Shown here in pieces: positions 32,325-43,114 of a stretch of 64,000 nucleotides of DNA (positions are counted from its first letter, which is position 1; every line of letters begins with the position of its first letter). The translations under genes and the position numbers were made by a program. Source of the DNA: Serratia liquefaciens ATCC 27592 (lineage in GTDB: Bacteria > Pseudomonadota > Gammaproteobacteria > Enterobacterales > Enterobacteriaceae); contig NC_021741.1 of NCBI RefSeq assembly GCF_000422085.1, forward strand, positions 5,022,001-5,086,000, in the 5' to 3' direction. Under the pieces are notes generated by a model. That model was not told the DNA's origin, ran no database searches, and saw only the letters and a program-made list of their open reading frames with translations.

Positions 32325-32585
32325 ATGAAAGGAATCAGGAGTGCCATTGAAGATCTGCAACAACGGCAGAACAGCATCAGATTCACTGAGTTGATAACAA
32401 TTTGTACGCGCTGGTTCGGCCCACCGCGTTTGAACGGCGGCAGTCATCACGTTTACCGCATGCCCTGGCAAGGCGATCCCCGGATTAATATACAACGCGG
32501 AAATGGAGGCACGGCAAAGGTATATCAGGTTAAACAGGTCATTGCCGCATTGGTCAAAATGGAGGATGAACATGGAAAAGCATGA
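32325..32585 (+). CDS. hicA: HicA-family toxin (mRNA interferase)
   Basis: An 86-residue protein with the HicA hallmark GGSHHVYRMPW (catalytic-type histidine, residues 39-48), followed by PRINIQ and a KVYQVKQVIAAL helix as in the YcfA/HicA fold. HicA toxins cleave mRNA when not bound by the antitoxin. AAGG lies seven bases before the ATG. The gene overlaps hicB by 14 nt, giving coupled translation. The pair lies between an accessory flavoprotein gene and the core argH gene and is absent from this place in E. coli. Confidence 0.85.
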   Translation: MKGIRSAIEDLQQRQNSIRFTELITICTRWFGPPRLNGGSHHVYRMPWQGDPRINIQRGNGGTAKVYQVKQVIAALVKMEDEHGKA

Positions 32586-32898
32586 GCATTACACTTATCG
32601 CATCACCTGGTCGGAAGAGGACAACGAATATGTCGGCCTCTGCACAGAATTCCCTTCCCTGTCGTGGCTGGCCGCAACGCGTACCGCAGCGCTTGAAGGT
32701 ATTGAAAAACTGGTTAGCGAGGTGATCAATGACCTGTTGGCACAGGGTGAAACACCGCCACAGGCGCTGGCCGAGAGAGTTTTCAGCGGCAAACTGGTAT
32801 TGCGTATGACACCGGAACAACATCGACGTCTGGCGATCAACGCTATAGAGGAAGGTGTCAGCCTGAACCGCTATCTTTGCGCACGGCTGGCGGGATAG
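32572..32898 (+). CDS. hicB: HicB-family antitoxin
   Basis: A 108-residue protein. The N-terminal half (YTYRITWSEEDNEYVGLC and EFPSLSWLA) is the degenerate RNase H-like HicB fold; the C-terminal half (RMTPEQHRRLAINAIEEG, then VSLNRYLCARLA) is a DNA-binding ribbon-helix-helix-like tail. It neutralizes HicA and probably represses the operon. The ATG at 32572 has GGAGG six bases upstream, inside hicA; longer in-frame starts lack a ribosome site. It converges with argH. Confidence 0.88.
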   Translation: MEKHEHYTYRITWSEEDNEYVGLCTEFPSLSWLAATRTAALEGIEKLVSEVINDLLAQGETPPQALAERVFSGKLVLRMTPEQHRRLAINAIEEGVSLNRYLCARLAG

Positions 32899-32900
32899 AT

Positions 32901-32924
32901 AAAGGGCAGCACCGGGCTGCCCTT
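32901..32924. terminator. Hairpin between hicB and argH
   Basis: AAGGGCAGC, five-base loop, GCTGCCCTT, a 9-bp perfect stem between the two convergent stop codons. T tracts are short on both sides, so it is a moderate bidirectional terminator. Confidence 0.6.
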
Positions 32925-32931
32925 ACGCCAC

Positions 32932-34305
32932 TCAAGCCAAACGCTGTTTCGCTGCGGCGATCGCACTGGCGACCTGCTGAGGAGAAACACCGCCCTTAGC
33001 CGAACGTTTATCCAGACATGATTGAAGTGCCAGAATTGGGTATACGTCGTCGCCAATCACCGCGCTGAATTTCTGCAAATCAGCCAACGGCAGGGCTTCC
33101 AACGCCTTACCCTGGCGGATCGCCTCTACGACCGCCTCACCGACGATATGGTGCGCCTCACGGAATGGCACGCCTTTGGCGACCAGATAATCCGCCAGTT
33201 CGGTCGAGTTGGCGTAGCCCTGCTCTGCCGCTTCCTTACAACGCGGACGTTTCACCTGGATGCCATCCAGCACCAGCGCCGCCATCTGCAGACAGTCCAT
33301 CCAGGTATCCAACGCGTCGAACAGCCCTTCCTTGTCTTCCTGCATATCTTTGTTGTACGCCAGCGGCAGGCCTTTCAGCGTCATCATCATGCCCGTCAAT
33401 GCGCCCTGTACACGCCCGCATTTACCGCGGATCAGCTCCAGCGCATCCGGGTTTTTCTTCTGCGGCATCAGCGAGGAGCCGGAAGTCACGCGGTCGGACA
33501 GATCGACAAAGGCCGCTTCGCCGCTGTTGAAGAAGATCAGGTCTTCGGCAAAGCGCGACAGATGAACCATGCTGATGGAGGCGTTAGACAACAGTTCAAG
33601 CACGTGGTCACGATCCGAAACGCTGTCCAGGCTATTACGGGTTGCCGAAGCAAAGCCCAGCCAACCTGCCAATTGCTCACGGTCGATCGGGTACGCAGTG
33701 CCGGCCAGTGCGCCACTGCCCAGCGGGCTGACGTCCAGGCGTTTCAGCGTATCCTGCAGGCGGCTTTCATCACGCGCCAGCATTTCAACATAGGCCAGAC
33801 ACCAGTGCGCGAAGGTCACCGGCTGCGCACGCTGCAGGTGGGTATAACCCGGCATCACCGCATCCTGGTTGGCTTCGGCGGTTTCCACCAGCGCCTGTTG
33901 CAGTTGCACGATGGCCTGATGCAGTTCACCAATTTGGTGTTTGCACCACAATTTCAGATCGGTCGCGACCTGATCGTTACGGCTACGGCCGGTGTGCAGC
34001 TTTTTACCGAGATCGCCGACCTTGTCGATCAGCTTTTGCTCCACCCAGCTGTGAATATCTTCCGCATCGCTGCTGACAATCGCCTGCGGATCGGCCTGTA
34101 CCTCTTCCAACAGCACGCTCAACGCCTGTTCCAGCTGTTGCTGCTCGGTCGCCGTCAATACGTTGACGGTCACCAGCGCTTTCGACCAGGCCACTGACCC
34201 TACGATGTCCTGTTCCGCCAGGCGATAATCGAAGCGCAAAGAATCATTTAACTGCTTGAACCGCTGATCTGCCGCCTGACTGAACCGTCCGCCCCAAAGT
34301 GCCAT
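32932..34305 (-). CDS. argH: Argininosuccinate lyase
   Basis: Splits argininosuccinate into arginine and fumarate, the last step of arginine synthesis. 457 residues, as in E. coli. The fumarase/aspartase-superfamily signature [12 protein letters not shown] lies at about residues 276-287, and HTGRSRNDQ near 110 is also conserved. It is the last gene of the argCBGH operon. Confidence 0.97.
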   Translation of the reverse strand: MALWGGRFSQAADQRFKQLNDSLRFDYRLAEQDIVGSVAWSKALVTVNVLTATEQQQLEQALSVLLEEVQADPQAIVSSDAEDIHSWVEQKLIDKVGDLGKKLHTGRSRNDQVATDLKLWCKHQIGELHQAIVQLQQALVETAEANQDAVMPGYTHLQRAQPVTFAHWCLAYVEMLARDESRLQDTLKRLDVSPLGSGALAGTAYPIDREQLAGWLGFASATRNSLDSVSDRDHVLELLSNASISMVHLSRFAEDLIFFNSGEAAFVDLSDRVTSGSSLMPQKKNPDALELIRGKCGRVQGALTGMMMTLKGLPLAYNKDMQEDKEGLFDALDTWMDCLQMAALVLDGIQVKRPRCKEAAEQGYANSTELADYLVAKGVPFREAHHIVGEAVVEAIRQGKALEALPLADLQKFSAVIGDDVYPILALQSCLDKRSAKGGVSPQQVASAIAAAKQRLA

Positions 34306-34329
34306 ACCTTACTCCTGAATTTTATGCGA

Positions 34330-34357
34330 ATAAGGGCGCAGCACGCTGCGCCCTTAT
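34330..34357. repeat. 13-bp inverted repeat in the argG-argH gap
   Basis: ATAAGGGCGCAGC and GCTGCGCCCTTAT form a perfect inverted repeat with a 2-nt centre in the 78-bp gap between argG and argH. No T tract follows in the direction of transcription. It could limit read-through into argH or protect argG mRNA from 3' exonucleases. Confidence 0.7.
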
Positions 34358-34383
34358 CAAGTCACGCCGAATAATCAATAAAG

Positions 34384-35604
34384 TTACTTGTTCTTTTTCT
34401 CGTTCAGCGCACGAATGCGTGAAGAGAGCGAGAACAGGCGGATAAAGCCACCGGCATGGCTGTGATCGTAAACTTCGTCTTCGCCAAAGGTGGCGAACTC
34501 TTCAGAGTACAGGCTATTGGCAGATTTCTTCTGAATTGCCGTTACCTGGCCTTTGTACAGCTGCAGCACCACTTCGCCGTTCACTTCTTCGGCCAGTGCC
34601 TCAGCAGATGCTTGCAGTGAACGACGCAGCGGCGCGAACCAACGGCCATCGTACACTACGTAAGCCATTTCCAGGCCCAGCTGCTCACGCCATTTGAAGC
34701 TATCGCGATCCAGAACCAGCTGCTCAACGCCACGCAGTGCCGCCACCATGATGGTGCCGCCCGGGGTTTCGTAGCAACCGCGGGATTTGATACCCACCAA
34801 ACGGTTTTCCACGATATCGATACGGCCCACACCATGTTTGGCGCCCAACACGTTCAGGGTTTCCAGGCATTTGTACGGGCTCAACGCTTCGCCGTTTACC
34901 GCCACTACCCGACCTTTCTCGACGGTGACAGTCACCTGCTCTGGCTGATCCGGAGCTTCCTGCGGATCGACGGTCCAGACCCAGCAGTCTTTATTCGGTG
35001 CATTCCACGGGCTTTCCAGCACGCCGCCTTCGGTAGAGATATGCCAGGCGTTTTCGTCACGGCTGTAGATTTTTTCCAGCGACGCCGTGGTCGGGATGTT
35101 GCGCTCTTTCAGGTAGTCCAGCAGCGCTTCACGGGAACGCAGGTTCCACTCGCGCCAAGGGGCTACCACTTTCAAGTGCGGCGCCAGTGCGGTATAGGTG
35201 GTTTCGAAACGCACCTGGTCGTTACCTTTACCGGTTGCGCCGTGGCACAGCGCGTCAGCACCGACCTTCAACGCCAGCTCAACCTGCGCCTTGGCGATGA
35301 TCGGACGGGCCATTGAGGTCCCCAGCAGGTAGCTGCCTTCATACAGGGCACCGGTTTGCAGCACGGGGTAAACATAATCACTGATGAATTCTTCACGCAG
35401 ATCAACAACGTGACACTCAGAGGCACCGGATTGCAGGGCTTTTTGCTCCACGCCTTCCAGATCGCTGCGCTCCTGGCCGATATCTGCCACGAATGCCACC
35501 ACTTCGCAGCCGCCGTAGTTTTCTTTCAGCCAGGGAATGATGGCCGAAGTATCCAGGCCGCCAGAGTACGCCAGAACGATTTTTTTGATGCCTTGGTTTT
35601 GCAT
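34384..35604 (-). CDS. argG: Argininosuccinate synthase, short type
   Basis: Joins citrulline and aspartate with ATP. The N-terminal PP-loop [15 protein letters not shown] (about residues 12-26) binds ATP. The ATG at 35604, with AAGGA upstream, gives 406 residues. E. coli ArgG has 447 residues and begins quite differently (its PP-loop reads [14 protein letters not shown]), so this is the shorter subtype common in Bacillus and Vibrio. Its place inside argCBGH also differs from E. coli, where argG stands alone at another locus. It follows argB by 25 bp. Confidence 0.95.
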   Translation of the reverse strand: MQNQGIKKIVLAYSGGLDTSAIIPWLKENYGGCEVVAFVADIGQERSDLEGVEQKALQSGASECHVVDLREEFISDYVYPVLQTGALYEGSYLLGTSMARPIIAKAQVELALKVGADALCHGATGKGNDQVRFETTYTALAPHLKVVAPWREWNLRSREALLDYLKERNIPTTASLEKIYSRDENAWHISTEGGVLESPWNAPNKDCWVWTVDPQEAPDQPEQVTVTVEKGRVVAVNGEALSPYKCLETLNVLGAKHGVGRIDIVENRLVGIKSRGCYETPGGTIMVAALRGVEQLVLDRDSFKWREQLGLEMAYVVYDGRWFAPLRRSLQASAEALAEEVNGEVVLQLYKGQVTAIQKKSANSLYSEEFATFGEDEVYDHSHAGGFIRLFSLSSRIRALNEKKNK

Positions 35605-35629
35605 GGTCTTTTCCTTTTTAATTCTAAAT

Positions 35630-36403
35630 TTAAGCGAGGATCCGGGTGCCAATCGACACGCCGTTAAACAGTGCAGGAAGCTGATCGGCATGGCGCCAAC
35701 TGGCGATATCTACCGGGCGACCGAGGGTGCGGGCCGCATCGAGCGCCGCATTCACCTTCACCACCATACCATCAGTGATGATGCCCTGGGCAATCAGTTG
35801 TTCCGCTTTTTGCGCCGTCATTTCTGCGATGCGCTGCCCTTTTCCGTCGAGGATGCCACTGACATCCGACAGCAGGATCAAATCCGCACCCAGCGTGGCG
35901 GCCAACGCGGTCGCCGCCTGATCGGCGTTTACATTCATTAACTTCCCATCGGCGGTAATACCGATAGAGCTGATCACCGGCAGGTAGCCGGCACCCAGCA
36001 GGGTATTGAGCAACGCTGGCGACCCCGGCTGCGCGTTGCCTACGTGGCCAAGCGCCGGATCGAGCGGGGTGACGGTGACGCTGCCGCCGTCCGCCAGGCT
36101 CAGGCCTACGGCATTAATCTGGTGTTTGATCGCCCATGCCAGCAAGGTTTTGTTGGCCGTACCGGCCAGTGCGCCGGTGATAATGTCGATCTGATCGGCC
36201 GGGGTAACCCGCAGCCCATTTTTCTTCACCACCGGCAGGGAAAGCTGCTTCATCAGTTCGTCCACCACGCAACCGCCGCCGTGGACGATAACCAGTGGGC
36301 GCTGATGCTGCTGGCGGTAGCTGTCCAGCGCGGTAAACAAACGCTCCAGCGCTTCTTCACTGTCTAATAACACGCCACCTAACTTGATAATTAACGGGTT
36401 CAT
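35630..36403 (-). CDS. argB: Acetylglutamate kinase
   Basis: Phosphorylates N-acetylglutamate with ATP, the second step of arginine synthesis. 257 residues, like E. coli ArgB. Motifs: KLGGVLLDS at residues 7-15, [14 protein letters not shown] near 39-52, and [17 protein letters not shown] near 172-188. It lies 29 bp after argC and 25 bp before argG. The short enteric form lacks the N-terminal helix of arginine-feedback-inhibited kinases. Confidence 0.97.
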   Translation of the reverse strand: MNPLIIKLGGVLLDSEEALERLFTALDSYRQQHQRPLVIVHGGGCVVDELMKQLSLPVVKKNGLRVTPADQIDIITGALAGTANKTLLAWAIKHQINAVGLSLADGGSVTVTPLDPALGHVGNAQPGSPALLNTLLGAGYLPVISSIGITADGKLMNVNADQAATALAATLGADLILLSDVSGILDGKGQRIAEMTAQKAEQLIAQGIITDGMVVKVNAALDAARTLGRPVDIASWRHADQLPALFNGVSIGTRILA

Positions 36404-36432
36404 CGCTGTTTACATCCCACGCTGGTGATTTA

Positions 36433-37437
36433 TTAAAGTAATGACTGGGTTTCCGGGAACCCAAAACGGATATTCAGGCATTGCACCGCCTGAGCGGCTG
36501 CGCCTTTCAACAGGTTGTCTTCCACCGCCACGGCAATCAGGTGTTCGCCCTGCACGGCAAAGCCGATATCGCAAAACGGCAACCCAACCACTGACTTCAG
36601 CGCCGGCACGCCTTTGTCGTACAGCCGCACCAGCGGTTTGTCGTCATAGGCAGCGTGATAAACGGCGGCCACGTCCTGCGCGGTCACGCCGGCTTTAAGG
36701 CGACAGGTGATGGTTTCGAGAATACCACGCGGGAAGTTACCCAAATGTGGCGTAAAGATGACCGGCACTCCCAGGTGCGCGACGATTTCCGGATGATGGC
36801 GGTGGTTGAAAATCCCGTACGGCTGCAGGCTCACCTCACAGAAGCTGGTGGTAACGCTGGCCTTGCGGCCCGCACCGCTAACGCCGCTGGTGGCGTTGAT
36901 GACCGGCCACTGGTCGAGGTTCAGCAAACCTTGGTCGATCAGCGGTTTCAGTGCCAGCTGCGCTGCCGTTGGGTAACAGCCTGGCACGGCTATCAGCTGC
37001 GCCCGTTTGATTTCGTCGCTCTGCCACTCCGCCAGGCCATATACCGCCTGCTCCAGCAGCTCGGCATGCCGATGTTCAAAACCGTAGTACTGGCTGTAGA
37101 AAGCGGTATCTTTTACGCGGAATGCACCGGAAAGATCGAACACCACGCAACCGGCGGCCAGGAACGCCGGCGCGATATCGTGGCTGACCTCATGCGCCGT
37201 GGCCAAAAACACCACGTCGATACCTTCAGCCGCTTTCGCAACGTCAACCAATGGTTGCAACGGCAGATCAACGATGCCTTTTAACTGAGGGTGCAAATCG
37301 GAAAGCAATTTTCCTGCATCTGCACTTTGCGCTGAAACCGCTAAAGCGGTTATGTTCATGTGTGGGTGACGATTAAGGTACGCCGTGAGCTCCGCTCCGG
37401 CATAACCGCTGGCACCGACAATCAGCGTATTCAACAT
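36433..37437 (-). CDS. argC: N-acetyl-gamma-glutamyl-phosphate reductase
   Basis: NADPH-dependent reduction of the acyl phosphate, third step of arginine synthesis. 334 residues as in E. coli, opening [20 protein letters not shown] with the nucleotide-binding glycines. The catalytic cysteine is in [13 protein letters not shown] near residue 154. ATG at 37437 is preferred over one four codons earlier. First gene of argCBGH, divergent from argE across ARG boxes. Confidence 0.97.
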   Translation of the reverse strand: MLNTLIVGASGYAGAELTAYLNRHPHMNITALAVSAQSADAGKLLSDLHPQLKGIVDLPLQPLVDVAKAAEGIDVVFLATAHEVSHDIAPAFLAAGCVVFDLSGAFRVKDTAFYSQYYGFEHRHAELLEQAVYGLAEWQSDEIKRAQLIAVPGCYPTAAQLALKPLIDQGLLNLDQWPVINATSGVSGAGRKASVTTSFCEVSLQPYGIFNHRHHPEIVAHLGVPVIFTPHLGNFPRGILETITCRLKAGVTAQDVAAVYHAAYDDKPLVRLYDKGVPALKSVVGLPFCDIGFAVQGEHLIAVAVEDNLLKGAAAQAVQCLNIRFGFPETQSLL

Positions 37438-37583
37438 GGGGCCTTTCACCTTCTTGACTTGCGTTTGGTCGTTTTCGACTCAGGTTTCCAGGCTCACCAG
37501 CGTTGTTTCGCCGTTCACCCACGAGGTCGAGCGTTGATGTTTTTATAATCATCCGGGAATCGGGTTCCCTTACGCTCCAGCTT

Positions 37584-37622
37584 ACTGTATTTTTATTCAC
37601 AATAACTGCATGAATATTGATA
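37584..37622. promoter_or_regulatory. Tandem ARG boxes (ArgR operator)
   Basis: Two 18-bp boxes, ACTGTATTTTTATTCACA (37584-37601) and ACTGCATGAATATTGATA (37605-37622), are separated by 3 bp, the normal spacing for an ArgR hexamer. They lie between divergent argC and argE, so arginine-bound ArgR should repress both directions, as in E. coli. Confidence 0.82.
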
Positions 37623-37647
37623 CCAACCTAACCAAAGGCTGTCAACA

Positions 37648-38799
37648 GTGAAGATGAAATTACCTCCATTTATTGAGCTGTACCGGGCGTTGATCGCCAC
37701 TCCGTCGATCAGCGCCACCGATGGTGCCCTCGATCAGAGTAATGAAGCGTTAATCAACTTGCTGGCCGGCTGGTTTGCCGATTTGGGTTTCCGCGTCGAC
37801 GTGCAGCCGGTGCCGGACAGCCGCAACAAATTCAACCTGCTGGCAAGCATTGGCGAAGGCAGTGGCGGCCTGCTGCTGGCGGGCCACACCGATACCGTGC
37901 CTTATGATGAAGGCCGTTGGACACGCGATCCTTTCACCCTGACCGAGCACGACAATAAGCTGTATGGACTGGGTACCGCCGACATGAAGGGCTTCTTTGC
38001 CTTTATTTTGGATGCGGTGCGTGACATCGATGCCAGCCAGCTGACCAAACCGCTGTACATTTTGGCCACCGCAGATGAAGAAACGACGATGGCCGGCGCA
38101 CGTTACTTCGCCGCCTCGACCAGCATCCGCCCTGACTTCGCGATTATCGGCGAACCGACCTCATTGCAGCCGGTGCGTGCGCACAAAGGCCATATGGCCA
38201 ACGCCATTCGCATTGTCGGCCAATCTGGCCATTCGAGCGACCCGGCGCGCGGCGTGAACGCCATCGATCTGATGCATGACACCATCGGCCGTTTGATGGA
38301 GCTGCGTAAAACGCTGCAGGAGCGCTACAACAACCCGGCATTCGCCGTGCCTTATCCCACCATGAACTTCGGCCATATCAGCGGCGGCGATGCCGCTAAC
38401 CGCATCTGCGCCTGCTGTGAACTGCATCTGGATATCCGTCCGCTGCCGGGCATGACGCTCGACAATATCAACGAACTGATGCACCAAACGCTGGAACCCA
38501 TCAGCCAACGCTGGCCGGGCCGCCTGAGCATTGAAGAACTGCATGCCTCGGTACCGGGCTACGAGTGTCCGACCGATCATCAGATGGTGGCGGTGATTGA
38601 GAAACTGCTGGGCACCCGTACACAGGTGGTCAACTATTGCACCGAGGCGCCGTTCGTCCAGCAGGTCTGTCCGACCCTGGTGCTGGGCCCCGGCTCTATC
38701 GACCAGGCGCATCAGCCGGATGAATACATCGATACCGGCTTTATCGAACCCACGCGCAAACTGCTGGGCCAACTGGTCAATCATTTCTGCCGTCAATAA
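37648..38799 (+). CDS. argE: Acetylornithine deacetylase
   Basis: Hydrolyses N-acetylornithine to ornithine and acetate. 383 residues as in E. coli. It is an M20-family zinc hydrolase: [11 protein letters not shown] (about 73-83), GLGTADMKG (about 108-116) and the glutamate pair [11 protein letters not shown] near 141. It starts with GTG at 37648, with AAAGG nine bases upstream; this gives the same N-terminus length as E. coli ArgE, whereas the ATG two codons on is too far from the ribosome site. It is divergent from argCBGH. Confidence 0.96.
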   Translation: MKMKLPPFIELYRALIATPSISATDGALDQSNEALINLLAGWFADLGFRVDVQPVPDSRNKFNLLASIGEGSGGLLLAGHTDTVPYDEGRWTRDPFTLTEHDNKLYGLGTADMKGFFAFILDAVRDIDASQLTKPLYILATADEETTMAGARYFAASTSIRPDFAIIGEPTSLQPVRAHKGHMANAIRIVGQSGHSSDPARGVNAIDLMHDTIGRLMELRKTLQERYNNPAFAVPYPTMNFGHISGGDAANRICACCELHLDIRPLPGMTLDNINELMHQTLEPISQRWPGRLSIEELHASVPGYECPTDHQMVAVIEKLLGTRTQVVNYCTEAPFVQQVCPTLVLGPGSIDQAHQPDEYIDTGFIEPTRKLLGQLVNHFCRQ

Positions 38800-38811
38800 A
38801 CCTGATACAAA

Positions 38812-38841
38812 GTAGGGGTTATGATTTATCATTCCCCCTAC
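38812..38841 (+). terminator. Hairpin after argE
   Basis: GTAGGGG and CCCCTAC flank an inner ATGAT/ATCAT pairing, 12 bp after the argE stop. There is no T tract, so it is a weak or Rho-assisted terminator. Confidence 0.4.
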
Positions 38842-39038
38842 CTCAAAATACGTATTAAACCAATGAAATAAGCCAGACTGATAACCGGCGTGCCGTAATT
38901 AAATTTCAGAAAATGCGCCGATTTTGATGTTTTTTTGCTAAAAATAGTGTCAATTGACGATTGGACAGGAACGTGGCGAGATGAAACAGGCGCTCTTCGC
39001 CTGACACGTGAAATTTACTTACAAGATAAAAATCATCT

Positions 39039-39160
39039 ACCCAATAGATTTCAAGTTGCAGCTAGGCGGCGAACGCTTGAATCCCCGGGAGCTTGGATCA
39101 ACCAAGTGAACGGGGTGAGAGCGCGAAGCCAACACCGCTGTGGCTTGAAAGATGAAGGGT
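39039..39160. repeat. ERIC element upstream of ppc
   Basis: A 122-bp imperfect palindrome with ends ACCC..AGATTTCAAG and CTTGAAAGATGAAGGGT. Its centre reads GAATCCCCGGGAGCTT and AAGTGAACGGGGTGAGAGCG, clearly the core of the enterobacterial repetitive intergenic consensus (ERIC). It ends 26 bp before the ppc ATG, so it lies in the ppc leader and would fold as a long hairpin in the mRNA if transcription starts upstream. ERICs are non-coding, non-autonomous elements typical of Enterobacterales. Confidence 0.93.
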
Positions 39161-39186
39161 AAATACAGAATTGGGTCAGGGGTTAT

Positions 39187-41823
39187 ATGAACGAACAATA
39201 TTCGGCAATGCGAAGTAATGTCAGTATGCTCGGCAAATTGCTCGGCGATACCATCAAAGAAGCGCTGGGCGAGCATATTCTCGATCGCGTTGAAACTATC
39301 CGTAAGCTTTCCAAATCTTCACGTGCAGGCAATGAAGCGCACCGTCAGGAGCTGCTTTCCACCTTGCAAAACCTGTCCAACGACGAGTTGCTGCCGGTCG
39401 CACGCGCCTTCAGTCAGTTTCTCAATCTGACCAATACCGCCGAGCAGTACCACAGCATTTCACCCAACGGTGAAGCCGCCAGCAACCCGGAAGCGCTGGC
39501 CCAACTGTTCACCCGGCTGAAAGACAAAAAGCTCAGCACCAAAGAGCTGCAAAATGCGGTGTCTCAACTTTCTATCGAGCTGGTGCTGACTGCGCACCCG
39601 ACGGAAATCACCCGCCGCACCCTGATCCACAAACTGGTAGAGGTGAACACCTGCCTCAGCCAGCTCGACCATAACGATCTGGCCGACTACGAGCGCAACA
39701 AGATCATGCGCCGCCTGCGTCAGTTGGTGGCTCAATCGTGGCATACCGACGAGATCCGCAAACACCGTCCGTCCCCGGTTGACGAAGCCAAGTGGGGCTT
39801 TGCGGTGGTGGAAAACAGCCTGTGGGAAGGGGTCCCTGCCTTCCTGCGCGAATTCAACGAACAGCTGGAAAATTCCATCGATTACAGCCTGCCGGCGGAG
39901 GCGGTGCCGGTGCGTTTCACGTCCTGGATGGGCGGTGACCGCGACGGCAACCCGAACGTCACGGCCGAGATCACCCGCCACGTGCTGCTGCTGAGCCGCT
40001 GGAAAGCCTGCGATCTGTTCACCCGCGATATTCAAGTGCTGGTGTCCGAACTGTCGATGACCGAATGTACTCCGGAACTGCGCGCACGGGCCGGTGGTGA
40101 CGAGGTTCAAGAGCCGTACCGCGAAATCATGAAGCAGCTACGCAGCCAGTTGATGAGCTCTCAGGCCTATCTGGAAGGCCGCCTGAAAGGCGAGCGCGTA
40201 CTGAAGCCGCACGATCTGCTGGTGAATAACGAACAGCTGTGGGAACCGCTGTTCGCCTGTTACCAGTCGCTGCAGGCCTGCGGCATGAGCATCATCGCCA
40301 ACGGCCAATTACTGGATACCCTGCGTCGCGTGCGCTGCTTTGGTGTGCCGCTGGTACGCATCGACGTTCGCCAGGAAAGCACCCGCCACACCGAAGCCAT
40401 CGCCGAACTGACCCGCTACCTGGGCCTTGGCGACTACGAAAGCTGGTCAGAAGCCGACAAGCAGGCGTTCCTGATCCGTGAACTGAATTCCAAACGCCCG
40501 CTGGTGCCGTTGAAGTGGGAACCGAGCGCCGACACCCAGGAAGTGCTGGAAACCTGCCGGGTGATCGCCGAGGCGCCAGAAGGCTCGATTGCCGCCTACG
40601 TGATCTCCATGGCGCGCACGCCTTCGGACGTGCTGGCGGTTCACCTGCTGCTGAAAGAAGCCGGTTGTCCGTTCCCGCTGCCGGTCGCGCCGCTGTTCGA
40701 AACCCTCGACGACCTGAATAACGCCGACGACGTGATGACCCAGTTGCTGAATATTGACTGGTACCGCGGCTTTATCCAGGGCAAACAGATGGTGATGATC
40801 GGCTATTCCGACTCGGCGAAAGACGCCGGGGTGATGGCCGCCTCCTGGGCGCAATACCGCGCTCAAGACGCACTGATCAAAACCTGCGAAAAGGCCGGCG
40901 TAGCGCTGACTCTGTTCCACGGCCGTGGCGGTTCGATTGGCCGCGGCGGCGCACCTGCGCATGCGGCACTGCTGTCACAACCGCCGGGCAGCCTGAAAGG
41001 CGGTCTGCGCGTGACCGAGCAAGGCGAGATGATCCGCTTCAAATTCGGTCTGCCGGAAGTCACCATCAGCAGCCTGGCGCTGTATGCCGGTGCTATCCTG
41101 GAAGCCAACCTGCTGCCGCCGCCAGAGCCGAAAAAAGAGTGGCGTACGCTGATGGATGAGCTGTCAAACACCTCATGCAAAATGTACCGTGGCTACGTGC
41201 GCGAAAACCCGGATTTTGTGCCTTATTTCCGCGCCGCCACGCCGGAACTGGAGCTGGGCAAACTGCCGCTGGGCTCCCGCCCTGCCAAGCGCAAGCCAAA
41301 CGGCGGTGTAGAGAGCCTGCGCGCCATTCCGTGGATCTTCGCCTGGACGCAGAACCGTCTGATGTTACCGGCCTGGCTGGGCGCCGGTGCCGGTTTGCAG
41401 GAAGCGGTAAAAGCCGGCAAGCAGGATCAGCTGGAAGCCATGTGCCGCGACTGGCCGTTCTTCTCCACCCGTATTGCGATGCTGGAAATGGTGTTCGCCA
41501 AGGCCGACCTGTGGCTGGCGGAATATTACGACCAACGCCTGGTGGACAAATCGCTGTGGCCACTGGGCCAGCAGCTGCGCGATCAGTTGGAAAGCGACAT
41601 CAAGGTGGTGCTGACCATCGCCAATGACGCGCACCTGATGGAAGACCTGCCGTGGATCGCCGAATCCATTGCGCTGCGTAACGTGTACACCGACCCGTTG
41701 AACGTCCTGCAGGCTGAGCTGCTGCACCGTTCGCGCCAGCAGGAGCACCCGGACGCCCGCGTTGAGCAGGCGCTGATGGTCACCATTGCCGGCGTTGCTG
41801 CCGGGATGCGCAATACCGGCTAG
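39187..41823 (+). CDS. ppc: Phosphoenolpyruvate carboxylase
   Basis: Carboxylates PEP to oxaloacetate, refilling the citric acid cycle. 878 residues, five fewer than E. coli Ppc. Catalytic motifs: [12 protein letters not shown] with the active histidine near 137, [11 protein letters not shown] near 250, and the flexible loop [13 protein letters not shown] near 579. The C-terminus ends VAAGMRNTG, the conserved end involved in aspartate inhibition. The ribosome site AGGGG lies a few bases before the ATG; an ERIC element lies directly upstream. Confidence 0.97.
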   Translation: MNEQYSAMRSNVSMLGKLLGDTIKEALGEHILDRVETIRKLSKSSRAGNEAHRQELLSTLQNLSNDELLPVARAFSQFLNLTNTAEQYHSISPNGEAASNPEALAQLFTRLKDKKLSTKELQNAVSQLSIELVLTAHPTEITRRTLIHKLVEVNTCLSQLDHNDLADYERNKIMRRLRQLVAQSWHTDEIRKHRPSPVDEAKWGFAVVENSLWEGVPAFLREFNEQLENSIDYSLPAEAVPVRFTSWMGGDRDGNPNVTAEITRHVLLLSRWKACDLFTRDIQVLVSELSMTECTPELRARAGGDEVQEPYREIMKQLRSQLMSSQAYLEGRLKGERVLKPHDLLVNNEQLWEPLFACYQSLQACGMSIIANGQLLDTLRRVRCFGVPLVRIDVRQESTRHTEAIAELTRYLGLGDYESWSEADKQAFLIRELNSKRPLVPLKWEPSADTQEVLETCRVIAEAPEGSIAAYVISMARTPSDVLAVHLLLKEAGCPFPLPVAPLFETLDDLNNADDVMTQLLNIDWYRGFIQGKQMVMIGYSDSAKDAGVMAASWAQYRAQDALIKTCEKAGVALTLFHGRGGSIGRGGAPAHAALLSQPPGSLKGGLRVTEQGEMIRFKFGLPEVTISSLALYAGAILEANLLPPPEPKKEWRTLMDELSNTSCKMYRGYVRENPDFVPYFRAATPELELGKLPLGSRPAKRKPNGGVESLRAIPWIFAWTQNRLMLPAWLGAGAGLQEAVKAGKQDQLEAMCRDWPFFSTRIAMLEMVFAKADLWLAEYYDQRLVDKSLWPLGQQLRDQLESDIKVVLTIANDAHLMEDLPWIAESIALRNVYTDPLNVLQAELLHRSRQQEHPDARVEQALMVTIAGVAAGMRNTG

Positions 41824-41841
41824 GTTAAGCGCCAAAAGCAC

Positions 41842-41868
41842 GGCTCCTGCTTGCAGGGGCCTTTTTTT
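41842..41868 (+). terminator. ppc terminator
   Basis: GGCTCCTG, CTTG loop, CAGGGGCC and seven to eight T residues, 18 bp after the ppc stop. Confidence 0.9.
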
Positions 41869-41938
41869 TATCCCCCGCTGACGGATGCTGCATCTCAACG
41901 GGTTGCCCAGCAGCGGTATTGGAAGAAATTGCGCCCAA

Positions 41939-41970
41939 CAAAAAGGGCGCTGTATTGACCCAGCGCCCTT
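41939..41970 (-). terminator. metF terminator
   Basis: On the minus strand GGGCGCTG, eight-base loop, CAGCGCCC followed by TTTTTG, 25 bp after the metF stop. Confidence 0.85.
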
Positions 41971-41994
41971 CCCGATGATGATGAATAGAGTGAA

Positions 41995-42963
<969 letters not shown>

Positions 42964-43076
42964 AATGCCGTATGTTGGCTAAAGAGTCAACAGGAAAGTG
43001 AGGGGAATACGATGATTAATCCTCACCCGTTAAGAGAAGGAATTTCATGTTCGCAACACAGAGAATTATGGCAGGA

Positions 43077-43105
43077 AAAACGAGGGGCGCGACGGATGCG
43101 CGCCC
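43077..43105 (-). terminator. metBL terminator
   Basis: On the minus strand GGGCGCG, seven-base loop, CGCGCCC, then CTCGTTTTT, 10 bp after the metL stop. Confidence 0.85.
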
Positions 43106-43114
43106 ACAAGAAAA

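Noticed and set aside
33022..34197. 391-codon plus-strand open frame antisense to argH
   Set aside because: Shadow of argH; composition rich in Gln, His and Arg with no family resemblance.
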